64,000 nt of DNA from Chelonoidis abingdonii. Lineage: Eukaryota > Chordata > Testudines > Testudinidae. The position numbers and the translations under genes are program-made. The stretch covers positions 61,553,373 to 61,617,372 of the forward strand of contig NC_133773.1 of assembly GCF_003597395.2 (NCBI RefSeq), read 5' to 3'. The notes under the pieces were generated by a model that saw nothing but the letters and a program-made list of their open reading frames with translations, did no database searches and had not been told where the DNA came from. Below are positions 37,111 to 47,760 of the stretch, piece after piece (the first letter of the stretch is position 1; the number at the start of each line of letters is the position of its first letter).

Positions 37111-39118
37111 AGGTTGTTTTAAAGTAATTCCTCAGCATCCTTACATACCACAGCACAGCTTTTCCTTCCTCTGCCACCTCAACCCCTGAATTCTCTGGCA
37201 GCATGTTGATTTCATCTCCTACTGCATCATCTCCCACCTCTGTCTGTGTCCAGCACTGCCCAATTCTCTCTCCTACCAACACAGACATAGGTGTTGGCAC
37301 GGGAATCACAAGTTGAAGAACTGAGAGAAGCAGCACAAACAAGGTCTAGCATGGAGACAGGGGACATTTCTGACATTGAGAGTGGGCATGATGGGAAGGA
37401 TAGTCCCCTGGTTAGGACCAGGGATTTGGAAGACCTGAATTCAAATCCCTGGTCCACCACAAAATTCCAGTGTGACCCTGGGCAGGTCTTAGTCTCACTG
37501 CGTATGTTACATTACAGCTGGAAGCATGCATCCCAGCCCAGGGAGACAGATTCACGCTAACTTTGCTCAAATTAATAGCAGCGTAGACACAGTAGCATGG
37601 GCAAGCCACCCAAGTACAGACCCAGAGCCCCCTCAGTAAAACCGAAGCAATACTACCTCATGGGGGCATTGTGAGAATAAACACATTAAAAATTGTGAGT
37701 CACTCAGGATACTACGTGATGGGGGCCATTGACTGACAGATGGATTGATGATGGGGGATTCTGGGGAACAGAACTAAAATTCCCGCCCCTCATCATCCCT
37801 TACTGCATGCCTGACAATCTCCTTTCCATCCCACTCTTCCCTGCACTGTTCCAACCCTACAGGTACACACACAAATTCCCCTTCTCAGCTCCAACTCCTC
37901 ACATTCTCCATTACAGCCCAGCTCCAACCATTGCTCTAACTCCTTCAAAATTCCCTCCACACATGCATTGCTCAGAGCATTCCCTACCACTCCATGCCCT
38001 TGATAAGCCTGGAGGGACTATGAGAATGTGGGAAAGTGGTGGGGCTGTAAGAACTGCATGCATCAAGTAGAGACAAGAAGGAGCAAGACAAGAGAGTGGA
38101 GATGCAGAGTACCTACCCAAAATCAGGGCCTAATGTATATGGAAAAAGGGCTCCACACATCATCTGCTGCACAGAAAGATCAGAGAGGTGTGAAGTGGCC
38201 CCCCTCCAAATCTCAGCTCACATGGAGTGTTAGAAAGAGGAGCTCAGCTCCCCTCCACTCTCAAATCCCAGTTTATATGTGGGAAGGAGGCAAGGAGAGG
38301 GGTAAGACCCCTTCTCAGAGGCAGAGCCCACCAAATTGCTCTGGCTCCTGGTCATTGTCCTGAGAGAAAGGGCTGTGAATTGGAGGCATCTGTGGCAGAG
38401 ATAGCAATTTTCTGCAATGTTCTGGACAAACCTTTTGAACAAGTGTATATACTCCCATGGGAGAGCAGGACTACAGCCCCTCCAGGAACTAAGAGGAGAA
38501 GAGAGTGGTTAGGCATTCACTAAGGTTGTAACACCTCCAGAGAGCTATCATCACCTGGCGAGACGGTTGTATACTGGTTCAATGGAAATACTTTTGGATG
38601 AATATCCTGAGTTTAAATAGACTCGAGGCTTTCTTTCTGATCCAGCAAAGAAGAAAGCTGGTCCAAATGTGGCCCCAATCCATAGCAAAAGAGTTTTTCC
38701 CAGTGAGGCTCCTTAAGACAGAGTATGCTTGTTCTGAGCTGAAGCTAGGATGAACCCATGACTACAGGAAAAGTCCTTGTTGGAGTTGGGTGTGATCTCT
38801 CGTAAGCTTATCAGAATGTCTTTAATATGTTTTCTCTGTAATGCTTTTCCTTAAGAATGTGCGTGCTTGGAAAGAACTATGTGGTAGCTTAACTGGGGCA
38901 ATTACACTGATTACCGTCTCTGAGGAGAAAAATAAAGCAGGTAGGCTTAGGCAGCCTGACTTTGCTGGGGAGCTCCCAGTATAGTCAGGGAGTTGCGCAG
39001 TTTGGAAGTACCACAACCCCATCCACCCTGGTCAGGAGGGGAAAAAATGCAGGACTTTGCCCAAGAGATGTGAAGGCTGAGATGCTCTTGCTGGACCATA
39101 GAGGGAAACACTCTATTT
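37111..39118. other. No gene recognised; a MIR relic inside
   Basis: At 37,390-37,510, 'agacctgaattcaaatccc' and 'tgtgaccctgggcaggtc' are MIR-type sequence. GC-richer text at 37,750-38,520 holds overlapping short frames on both strands with no recognisable product. Confidence 0.4.
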
Positions 39119-39427
39119 CAGGGGTAGGCAACCTATGGCATGCATGTCAAAGGCAGCACGTGAGCTGATTTTCACCAGCACTCACATTGCCCAGGTCCTG
39201 GCCACCCGTCTGGGGGGGTTCTGCATTTTAATTTAATTTTAAATTAAGTTTCTTAAACATTTTAAAAACCTTATTGACTTTACAGACAACAATAGTTTAG
39301 TTATATATTACAGACTTATAGAAAGAGATCTAAAAATGTTAAAATGTATTATTGGCACGCAAAACCTTAAAATAGAGTGAATAAATGAAGACTTGGTGCA
39401 TCACTTCTGAAAGGCTGCCGACCCCTG
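39119..39427. mobile_element. hAT MITE, copy 2, TSD CTCTATTT
   Basis: The ends are 'caggggtaggcaacct' and 'aggctgccgacccctg', with the octamer CTCTATTT exact on both sides (39,111-39,118 and 39,428-39,435). It is the same family as 24,104-24,428 but 16 bp shorter, mostly because the G run is absent. Confidence 0.93.
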
Positions 39428-39667
39428 CTCTATTTAATCAATGCTAATTTCCCCTTGACAATGCTTATAAAGTAAAATCAGAGTGGATTTTAGATCATAA
39501 ACTAGAATTTTTGGTCTTGGGGCAAACCTTCCAAAAAGAGTAACTGCATAATGCAGACAGATATTGAGGATCATGCACAAAACACATTCTCTGAAAGCTG
39601 CCACAGGCAATGCTCAAACTCAGTGCATGATGTAGCTCAAGTTCACTAATGTCAATACACTGCACAG

Positions 39668-40030
39668 GCACCGACTTTCTAAACTGACAGGGGTTGCTGC
39701 CCCCCAGCTTCACCCAAGTCCCGCTCCCACTCCATCCCTTCCCCCAATGCCCCACCACATCCTGCTTCTTCACACTACCACTCTGCCCCCCCTCTTCCCA
39801 TCCCACCCAGTTCCACCCCATATCCAGAGCACGCTGCACCATCGCTCCTCCCCCACACACTTTCTGATGCTGCTCAACAGCTTATCCACAGCCGATGGTA
39901 GGCACTGGGAGGGAGGGGGAGGTGCTTATCAGTGGGAGGGAGGCACTGATAGGGGGCTGCCAGTGGGTGCTCAGCACCCACCATTCTTTTCCCTGTGGGT
40001 GCACCCAGGGAGTCGGCGCCTTTGCCACAT
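39668..40030. mobile_element. hAT-like MITE with 'caggcaccgact' ends
   Basis: The left end 'caggcaccgactttct' and right end 'gggagtcggcgcctttg' are inverted repeats. Near the right end, 'gtgctcagcacccacc' is a local palindrome. The interior is C-rich, then G-rich. No exact octamer was found. Confidence 0.6.
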
Positions 40031-41221
40031 AGTCACCGTGACAACAGTCTCCCTAGAATCTCTCTTACTTCAATAGAGTCCTTGCCTTGGTGCACAGAAC
40101 ATGTAAACTTTCATCTCTTTGCCTCAACAATTTTGGCACAAGCCATTTTGGAGACCTAAACTCTATGGTCCATAGCTTTTCCAGTATTGCTTCCCCAGTG
40201 GGGCAACAGGCATCATGCATTACCTGAGCAACATCAAGCAACTGATATCAGATGGGGGATGATTAATGTCATAGTTTGAACTTTAAGTATGCACAAAAAC
40301 CATTAGAAGAATCAAGTGATTTTGTAAGACACTTGGGTTTGTTTTTAAAGGGATTCTACTGGAGAATCCTTTTCTCAAAAGATCCCAGATTTGGGCCACT
40401 AACCCTACCCCTCATTCCCATGATGAATAGTTAGTTTTAAGACAATCTGAATAAGTATAGATTTTAAAACATTTAGAATAGTCAACCTTTAAACAGAAAA
40501 CAATGCTCACCCTTAACTATAGTGGAATTAGCCCCCTGCTATAACAAACCCTCAAGCTTCATGACATAATCAAACCTTTAACTACCAACTTAACCTGGGG
40601 CAGGTTATCCAATAATTGCCCCAGACAGGGTTCCAGTTGGCATTGGCACTGTCAGACAGGATACTGCAATAGACAGACCACCGATTTGATCCATTATGTA
40701 AGTCCTGTGGTCCCTATCCCTCTCCCACCATGTGTTTACTCCTCTTCATCTCCCTTTTTTTTACATATTAGTTAATTCCATTGTGTTATCCATGATTTTT
40801 TAGATCACCTCCCCATGAAGTCCCCATCCACTTTTAGATGCCTAGTTTCTCTCCCCACTTCCATTCTTCTTCTCCCACAAAATTTTCACTGGTCTGGAAA
40901 TGAAATTGACATTAACCGCCATTTTCACTCCCCTCCCCACACTACCCAGGATTTGAAGCCCAATTAATTCACTCCTAGCACAGAAAGACTTCTCCCATGA
41001 TGTGGCCTGGCAGGGGCTCACAGTTAAACTATATGCGTTAGATCAGGTTTCATACTTTCCATATAGAAGTGTAATTTTTAAATTGACTGTACCCCTTCAA
41101 TACAACAGAAAGTAATTATAAAGCATTTACAAATGGAGAATTTAGACAAACTATTTGTTATACTATGTTTTTTAAATGTTGTGCATCTGGAACAAATATA
41201 TTAATATAATTTATTCTATGC
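40031..41221. other. No gene recognised
   Basis: Unique-looking AT-rich DNA. I see nothing I can support. Confidence 0.4.
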
Positions 41222-41229
41222 CCTTAGCC

Positions 41230-41747
41230 CAAGGGTGGGTAAACTTTTTGGCCGAAGGGCCACATCACCGTTGTGAAACTGTATGGAGGGCTGGGTAGGG
41301 AAGGTTGTGCCTCCCCAAACAGCCTGGCCCCTGCCCCCTATCCACCTCCCTCCCACTTCCCACCCCCTGACTGCCCCCCTCAGAATCCCCAACCCATCCA
41401 ACCTCCCCGCTCCTTGTCCCCTGACTGCCCTCTCCCAGGACTCCCTGCCCCTAACCTCCTACTCCAGGACCCCACTCCTTATCCAACCCTCACTGCTCCC
41501 TGTTCCCTGACTGCCACCACCCTTACCATGCTGCTCAGAGCAGCAGGAACTTGCAGCCCCACCACAGGGCCGGAGCCAGCCACGCCACTCGTGCTGCCGA
41601 GCAGGAGTGGCAGGCCAGAGTGCCGCCCACGTGACGGCGTGGCTGTGGGGAGGGGAGGCTGCGGAGGAAGGGCCGCAAGCTCAGGGGCCAGGCGGGATGG
41701 TCCCACAGACTGGATGTAGCCCACGAGCCATAGTTTGCCCATCTCTG
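41230..41747. mobile_element. hAT element, TSD CCTTAGCC
   Basis: The left end is 'caagggtgggtaaacttttt' and the right end is 'catagtttgcccatctctg'. The octamer CCTTAGCC is exact at 41,222-41,229 and 41,748-41,755. The interior is very C/G-rich, so the long frames across it (148 and 87 codons) are compositional. It is related to the end nested in the element at 28,161. Confidence 0.92.
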
Positions 41748-41984
41748 CCTTAGCCTCTGCAAATGCTTAGACAGTTCTCTCTAGGTCCTTTTGTATACTG
41801 AAATTCTTATACGGCCACCAACACCATAACATTCAAGCATATAGTCTCATCAAAATCAGAAATACAAATCACAGACATGTCATCGACTTAAGAAATTCCC
41901 CAAAAGACCTTAAGTGCACAAAAAGTGCAAAAGACACAAAAGATTGTGTAATTATAGGCAAGAGCAGGCAACAATGCGTATAGT

Positions 41985-42300
41985 TAAGATTGCCTAAAAC
42001 TTTTCATTATAAGACCTTGTTTTCAGTTGCTTAAAAGTACTTTAACTGTTCAAATTAAAGTGTTCGATGCCAGGTGTCTATTATTTGTTTGGGGTTGTTT
42101 GTTTGTCTTCTACTCTTTCAGCAAAAATGGTTCTGCAATTTCTCAGAAGAAAGTTACAGAAAAGTATACAGTTTTACCAATGTTTCAAAAACTCATGCAA
42201 TCATTTTTTTCAGACGTGCTACCTTCCTGCTTTGGAGCACAGATTTAATTTGGCAGCAGAGTCAAACCTGGGGATACAGAAATGCAATTTACTGTCCATG
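41985..42300 (+). repeat. Unclassified dispersed repeat, copy B
   Basis: 'cattataagaccttgttttc', 'gttgcttaaaagtacttt', 'atgccaggtgtct' and 'gctttggagcacagattta' follow the order of 44,565-44,860. It is more diverged and shorter than the other copies. Confidence 0.5.
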
Positions 42301-42654
42301 TGAAAATCCACTGAAATTCAATAGTTATAGGCCTTTGAAATTTGTCATTTACACATGCTAAGTAAGAGATGACTGGTAAATTCTCCTAAAATTCATCTGC
42401 AGTGACCATGCTCCATACAGAGACTGAGCAGGGCTTTTCTCTCAATTGATCCTCCCAGCTATTGGCAACCACTGTCACTAGGCACTCCTAAAACCCAGGC
42501 AACAAGGAGGAGGAAGCAGCTTGACTTGAATGCAGAGGTATGAGGGGAAGAAGGGAGCAAGTTTCCTCGAACCTGTTAGGAAATAGGGGCAGAAGGATCT
42601 GTAACCAATATAGCATACTACCATTGAGAACCTGAAAGTGAACTGGGGAATTCT

Positions 42655-42895
42655 ACGTAAGAACAGCCAAACCGGGACAAACCAAAGGTCCAACTAGCCC
42701 AGTATCCTGTCTTCCCACAGTGGCCAATGCTTGGTGGTTCAAAGGGAATGAACAGAACAGGTAATCATCAAGTGACCCATCCTCTGTCGACCATTCCCAA
42801 CTCCTGGCAAACAGAGGCTAAGGACACCATCCCTGCCCACTCTGGTTAAATAGCCATAAATGGACCTATCCTCCATGAACTTATCTACAGTAGAA
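42655..42895 (-). mobile_element. CR1 LINE 3' end
   Basis: 'ggtccaactagcccagtatcc', 'gaatgaacagaacaggtaa', 'tcatcaagtgacccatcctc' and 'gacctatcctccatgaactt' are the CR1 tail in reverse. A further repeat starting 'acagtagaatctcagagtta' abuts it at 42,890-42,970. Confidence 0.9.
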
Positions 42896-42970
42896 TCTCA
42901 GAGTTACAAACACCTTGGGAATGGAGGTTGTTCGTAACAGTTATACTGTTAGCTCTAGCTGTGCATGTAG

Positions 42971-44129
42971 ATGTTCCAACCTTGCTGGTGACCAACATGG
43001 AGGATCTACATGCTTCTACGTGATTGAATTTATTTTTGCATTTTAAAAAAAAACAGCTAGGAAATTACTTGAAAAAAACTATTACATGAACATTAAAGAT
43101 GAGAAGTCCAACACTCAAAGGCTAGGAAATATCAAAATTTAGGCTACGTGTGTAATCTTACTTCGGCCCCCTTGTGCATATGCATTATGATATAATCTAA
43201 TTACATGATCACCAGGGATCCTAGTTTTCCATGATAAACAAAATTATCCACAAAAAAAAATCCACAAAAATCAATGTTTTTCTACAATTAAATATCAGTT
43301 GAACTAGGGTGACATACATCCCATTTTGGTGAGAGTAGTCCCCTTTTTAATTCCTATCCTGGATGTTCTTATGATCAGCTGGCAAAAGCAAAGGGGACAA
43401 ATGCCCAGTTTTGCAAAAAATATATTGGGTATGCCCCCTCTTGGCAGTGCAGAGGAATGTTCAAAGCAGCGAGTGGAGATGCCAGGCACTGGGGCTTGGG
43501 CTAACCCCACGCGACGTCCTATTTTCACTTTGGGAAATATGGTTATCCTAACTTTCGGCAAAATTTAGTTAATAAAAACATATTAACTGTTTTTTCACAA
43601 CATGTTAAAAAATGTTCTCTGCAAAAATGCAAATTCTGCATTTTTCTGTGGCAAATGATGATCAGATGATCACATACTACTTTTTCCATGGAACATCTCT
43701 GGGAATACTACAAGCTGTGTAGCACATCTCTCTCCCCCAGAGACACAAGAACTTAGGGGGGGGAAATTCTATCAAGAAGCCAGCTCCAGAACCCAGAGAA
43801 TCTCAAACCAGCAGGATTAGATACTTAAGTAGCCTAGCAGCACGCTGCCAGGTTGCTTTCTAGTTTTGACTTTGAATATCTTCTCCTCTGTCCTGATGGT
43901 GAAGAAGTGGGTTGGAGCTAACTGCTTCATTCCATGCTTCCTTCCCTTTTCCATCCCTTGCTGCACTTGCTTCTATATCCTCTCTTCTTTGATCTTATCA
44001 AAGACTACCCCAACAAAACTCCAAGAAGTTTTAAAAAAAAACAAAAACAGGCCATTTGCACACCATCACAGTGCTTATTCTGCTTGTGCATTATATCCCT
44101 TTTTCTTAACTTTTGACTGTCTTTGTCTC
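42971..44129. other. No gene recognised
   Basis: An opposite-strand pair of frames at 43,304-43,568 has no recognised motif. Confidence 0.4.
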
Positions 44130-44250
44130 CTCATATTGTAAATTCTTTGGGGCACGGACTGTCTCCTACTCTATGTTTGTATTGTACCTAGCATAATGGG
44201 GTCTTGATGTGCCTGTTATTGGTTAGTTCCTAGATTCTATCATAATAAAA
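44130..44250 (+). mobile_element. L3-like LINE 3' tail
   Basis: 'attctttggggcacggactg', 'tctcctactctatgtttg' and 'gtacctagcataatggggtc' match the tail at 23,345. Confidence 0.7.
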
Positions 44251-44564
44251 ACAGCATTAGCAGCACCTTGCCAAACAGGGATATTTTGAACACAAATTCT
44301 TTAAATGTTTGTAAAAAGGACATTGACACTGTGGCAATAAGCATTATAGAAAAGCCCAGGAAAATTATTAATTTCAGTATTCAGAGCAGGGTCTGGATAG
44401 TGTGCAGTAAATAAGGCCTGGAGCCATGCACATAAGATGACAAGGACAAGACGACGCTGAATTCAGTGAGCGACATCCACCTTGTGCACTGAATGAAAAT
44501 AGGCAATGTCTATGAGGGGTTGATTTTGCAATCTTTATGTTATTTCAGTGTAGGATTTGGGGAG

Positions 44565-45450
44565 TTTCATGTAACTATAGCTAGAACACTGCCTATTACA
44601 AAAGTTGCCAACACTTCCCACCATAAGACATTGGTTTTAGCTGCTTATAACTTTGCTATTTGGGCTGAAATTTTCCATGCTGGGCATCTGCCTCACTGAA
44701 TTTCCTTGGAAAATTTCAGCCAAAATGGTTAAGCCATTCCCAAAAGCAAGGCTGGGAAAAAACATTGTTTGTTCGTGTTATAAAATTCTAGTGACCTTTT
44801 CGCTGAAAAGCTCTAATACCTCATGCTTTGGAGCAGGGACTTGATATTTGGCAGAAATGTGGCCTTTGTGTCAGGGATGTGCCATTTGTCATCCCTAAAA
44901 AAAATGTGCCCAAATTTGACCATGTTTTAAACCTTTGGAAAAAAAAAAAAAAATCAGTTTGCACATGCTCAGCAGAGACTTGATAGAGCTTAAAAAGACA
45001 AATCTCAGAGAATTCTGTCTGCAATAGGCATGCTTCAAGACTTTATCTACAACTGCAGCTACAGGCTGCTACAAGCTGTGCTGGGCAGGTATGGGTACCT
45101 GAACTCAGAGAGCAAGGAGATTGACTCCCCTACTGGTTCCTAGCAGAGTAGAGGAGAAAGCGATCTGATTCAAATGCTATGGGGACAAGAGCCAGACTTG
45201 CAGGAGGAAAGGAGGTTGGATAAGTAGATTGGAACAAGAGTTGGGGGAGGGGCGGGTAAAGAGGAGGCAGCTGGAGGGAAAGGGAAATGAGAGTTGGAAT
45301 AGAGGAAAGGGAATTGCTGGGCAAGCAAACTTGGAACTGGGGCAGAGACTGAAGCCGGGAGCTAGGCAAAATTAAGGTTGTACAGAAACCTTAATTCTAG
45401 CATTTCCTATCTTCTGAGTGCTTAACTTTGCAACCCTAAAAGTGTTCTTT
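44565..45450 (+). repeat. Unclassified dispersed repeat, copy C (longest)
   Basis: This copy carries the most complete order: 'acattggttttagctgctta', 'gctgaaattttccatgctgg', 'catgctttggagcagggac', 'gcacatgctcagcagagact', and the far end 'ccttaattctagcatttcc' with 'cttctgagtgcttaactttg'. The R2-like LINE at 45,470 begins just beyond its end. No open frame or terminal repeats were found. Confidence 0.7.
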
Positions 45451-45469
45451 TAACTTCCTTTGGGCACGT

Positions 45470-46750
45470 TATATAAATAAGTTTAAATGTTTATTAGAAA
45501 ATATTAAAGAAAGGTGATACAAAGGGTTTGATGTGTCAGTCGTTGGTCATCGGGGGAAACATACAGAGCATGGGGGGACGCTGGCAACTGGTTACGGTTC
45601 AGCATATAGTACACACAGCCTGTAATGTCCCCAATGCGGGGTGTACGGTGGTTGGGGTCAAGATATAGTAGGGGGGCAGTGAGGGTACATCGCTCATAGA
45701 GTGGGCTACACACAGTCGTGGGTATGAGTAAGCGGGCCGGGTAATGGGGACAGGGTGACCCTCACGTGGTGGGATCCAGATTGGTAAGTTCAGGACTCAG
45801 GGGATATGGTTTGGTAGGGGGGTTGTAAGGGTTTCCCCCTCCCCCCCGTGGGTGCGTGGAGCCACATCGGCTCACTCCTGGTATTGGCGGTGGCCGGTGA
45901 TGTGTTCGATGTAAATGTCTCTAGACCACCGGATAGTGTCCGAGACCATCAGGCGTCTCATGAGTCGCGCATAGCGACGGCCCACCCCACAGGCCCTGAG
46001 CACACGTTCGTTCCAGGGGTCCCAGGCGCCCAGCGCCCCGACGATCAGAGCGTCGGTGTAGACCTCGTAGCCCTTCGCCCGCAGGGTGTCAGTCAAGGGG
46101 GCGTATTTCTCGAGTTTGCGGGCTCGGGCTTCGCGGAACGCCGGGGTCCTGTTCTCGAACGGGATGGTCACGTCGACGAGGATGATCTTTTTCCGCTCCT
46201 CGTCCGTGACGACGATGTCTGGGCGCAGCGGGCTGTCGGTGCCGGGGATGGTGCGGTTGACCGCGATCTCACCGAGGTGTGGGGCGATGGCCTTCGCTAG
46301 GCGGTCCTGGACGGCGTTGTGGCGCAGCTGCCAGGCTCTGGCGTGGGGTTTGCAGCTGCACAGGACGTGGGGCAGGGTCTCCAGGGTGTACCCGCACTTC
46401 CTGCAGCGCTTGTCCCGGTTCCCGTGGCGGACGGCTCCGTTGAGCGGGACGCAGTTCAGCCGGGCGCGGTGTATGAAGCGCCAGTCGGCGAAGCGGGTGA
46501 AGCTGCCCGCGGGGAGGAAGTGGTTGCTGGAGTCCCACTTGCTGGTCACCTCGAAGGCCTTGCCCTGGTCGGGTTTTTTCCTCAGGGTGTCCACGTAGAG
46601 CGCGTGGACGGCGGCCTTCAGGGACCTCTCCAGCACGCCTCTGGCTCCGGGGCTGACGGTGATGCTGCCCTCCGTCCCGATCTGCGGCACCAGAACTCCC
46701 AGCTCCTGTCGCTCCTCTATTACACACATCTGTCCCCTCCTCACCTTACA
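45470..46750 (-). mobile_element. 5'-truncated LINE with a restriction-like endonuclease (R2/Utopia type)
   Basis: This GC- and CpG-rich block stands out from its AT-rich surroundings. It holds the C-terminal 290 codons of a LINE protein on the minus strand, then about 400 bases of 3' untranslated sequence that includes 'aataaa' near 45,491 (read on the minus strand). Element-like sequence stops abruptly at about 46,745, which is typical 5' truncation. I found no target duplication. Neither flank contains 28S rRNA or U2 snRNA target sequence that I can recognise. Confidence 0.75.
45872..46744 (-). CDS. C-terminal part of a LINE protein: zinc knuckle plus restriction-like endonuclease
   Basis: Open for 290 codons to its natural stop. 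The first 90 residues look like the reverse-transcriptase thumb and linker. C114-x2-C117-x8-H126-x4-C131 forms a CCHC knuckle, followed by 'RHN' (141-143). The endonuclease core is R174-P175-D176 ... D191 ('ILVDVTIPFE'), then 'KLEKYAPLTDTL' (210-221), the R/K-PD-(D/E)-K pattern of R2-group enzymes that nick the target DNA. The C-terminus has 'GALGAWDPWNE' and 'SRDIYIEH', also family-typical. The reverse transcriptase and N-terminal DNA-binding fingers are absent, so the fragment cannot act alone. The annotated start is arbitrary because the element is truncated there. R2, Utopia and related clades are all possible. Reptilian Utopia is my first guess. Confidence 0.8.
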   Translation of the reverse strand: MRRGQMCVIEERQELGVLVPQIGTEGSITVSPGARGVLERSLKAAVHALYVDTLRKKPDQGKAFEVTSKWDSSNHFLPAGSFTRFADWRFIHRARLNCVPLNGAVRHGNRDKRCRKCGYTLETLPHVLCSCKPHARAWQLRHNAVQDRLAKAIAPHLGEIAVNRTIPGTDSPLRPDIVVTDEERKKIILVDVTIPFENRTPAFREARARKLEKYAPLTDTLRAKGYEVYTDALIVGALGAWDPWNERVLRACGVGRRYARLMRRLMVSDTIRWSRDIYIEHITGHRQYQE

Positions 46751-46856
46751 TATTTCTAGATCATAATTATGTTGGCTAAGCTGTTTAAAACCTGCTGTTT
46801 CAATCTAAGAACAACAATAGAGGAAGAACACAGTTACTATGCTGACCGAAATTAAA

Positions 46857-47190
46857 TCATAGAATTGTAAGACTGGAAGAGACCTTGAAAGGTATTCTAG
46901 TCCAGTCCCCTGCACTCAAGACAGGAATAAGTATTATTATCTAGACCACTGGTTCTCAACCTGCGGCCCAATCAAGCACAGAACTGCTACCCATGTGACA
47001 TCCTCAGAGCCATACAGGTAGTGTTGAATGCGGCCCACAATGGCAAATACGTTGAGAACCACCGATCTAGACTACCCCTGACAGGCGTTTGTCTAACTTG
47101 CTCTTAAAAACCTCCACATTTTCCCCCAGACCATTTTATAATTCAAGAGAGGATTCTCCCCCCACCCCCCAATCCATCTCAAGTGCCTTC
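46857..47190 (-). mobile_element. CR1 LINE 3' fragment split by a hAT element
   Basis: 'atcatagaattgtaagactgg', 'agagaccttgaaaggt' and 'ctagtccagtcccctgcac' are CR1 tail in reverse. The CR1 text resumes after 47,072 with 'tacccctgacaggcgtttgtc' and 'taacttgctcttaaaaacctc'. The hAT element 46,947-47,064 separates the halves. Confidence 0.85.
46947..47064. mobile_element. Short hAT MITE nested in CR1, TSD ATCTAGAC
   Basis: This element of 118 bp has ends 'cactggttctcaacctgcgg' and 'gttgagaaccaccg'. The octamer ATCTAGAC is exact at 46,939-46,946 and 47,065-47,072. Removing it and one octamer restores continuous CR1 sequence, so it inserted after the CR1. Confidence 0.95.
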
Positions 47191-47464
47191 CAATCATATA
47201 TTTATGCCAGTAAGGCCATAATTTTCCATCCTGACACCTGGGCAGAAAACCTTCTAAAGAAGGAACTGTTTATTTTTGATGTGGGTAATGAATTTTCTGC
47301 CTGCTGCTACATTTATTTGCAGATCCATCAAGATCTGCACATGGAGCTAAAGCTAAGAGACAAGAGCTGCTTTGTGACAGATATGTAGTACCTTAAACTT
47401 GCTGACTTATGTAAAATGAAAATTTGGTCCCTAGGAACTGGACTAAGAATACCAAATAGGTAAT

Positions 47465-47760
47465 CACATCTCATAAGAACGGCCATATTGGGTGAGACCA
47501 AAGGTCCATCTAGCCCAGTATTCTGTCTTTTGATAGTGGCCCAGAAGGAATGAACAGAACAGGTAATCATCAAGTGATCCATTCCCTATTACCCATTCTC
47601 AGCTTCTGACAAGCAGAGGCTAGGAACACCATCCCTGATCATCCTGGCTAATAGCCATTGATGGAGCTATCCTCCATGAATTTATCTAGTTCTTTTTTGA
47701 ACCCTGCTATAGTCTTGGCCTTCACAACATCCTCTGGCAAAGAGTCCCACAGGTCGATCT
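47465..47760 (-). mobile_element. CR1 LINE 3' end
   Basis: 'cataagaacggccatattgg', 'gaccaaaggtccatctagcc' and 'cctggctaatagccattgatg' form the CR1 tail in reverse. The match fades near 47,760. Confidence 0.92.

Noticed and set aside
41273..41742. 148-codon proline-rich frame
   Set aside because: Inside the hAT element 41,230-41,747; it arises from C-rich composition.
46086..46759. Plus-strand frames (170 and 146 codons) opposite the LINE frame
   Set aside because: They are antisense shadows of the 290-codon endonuclease frame, which alone carries family motifs.
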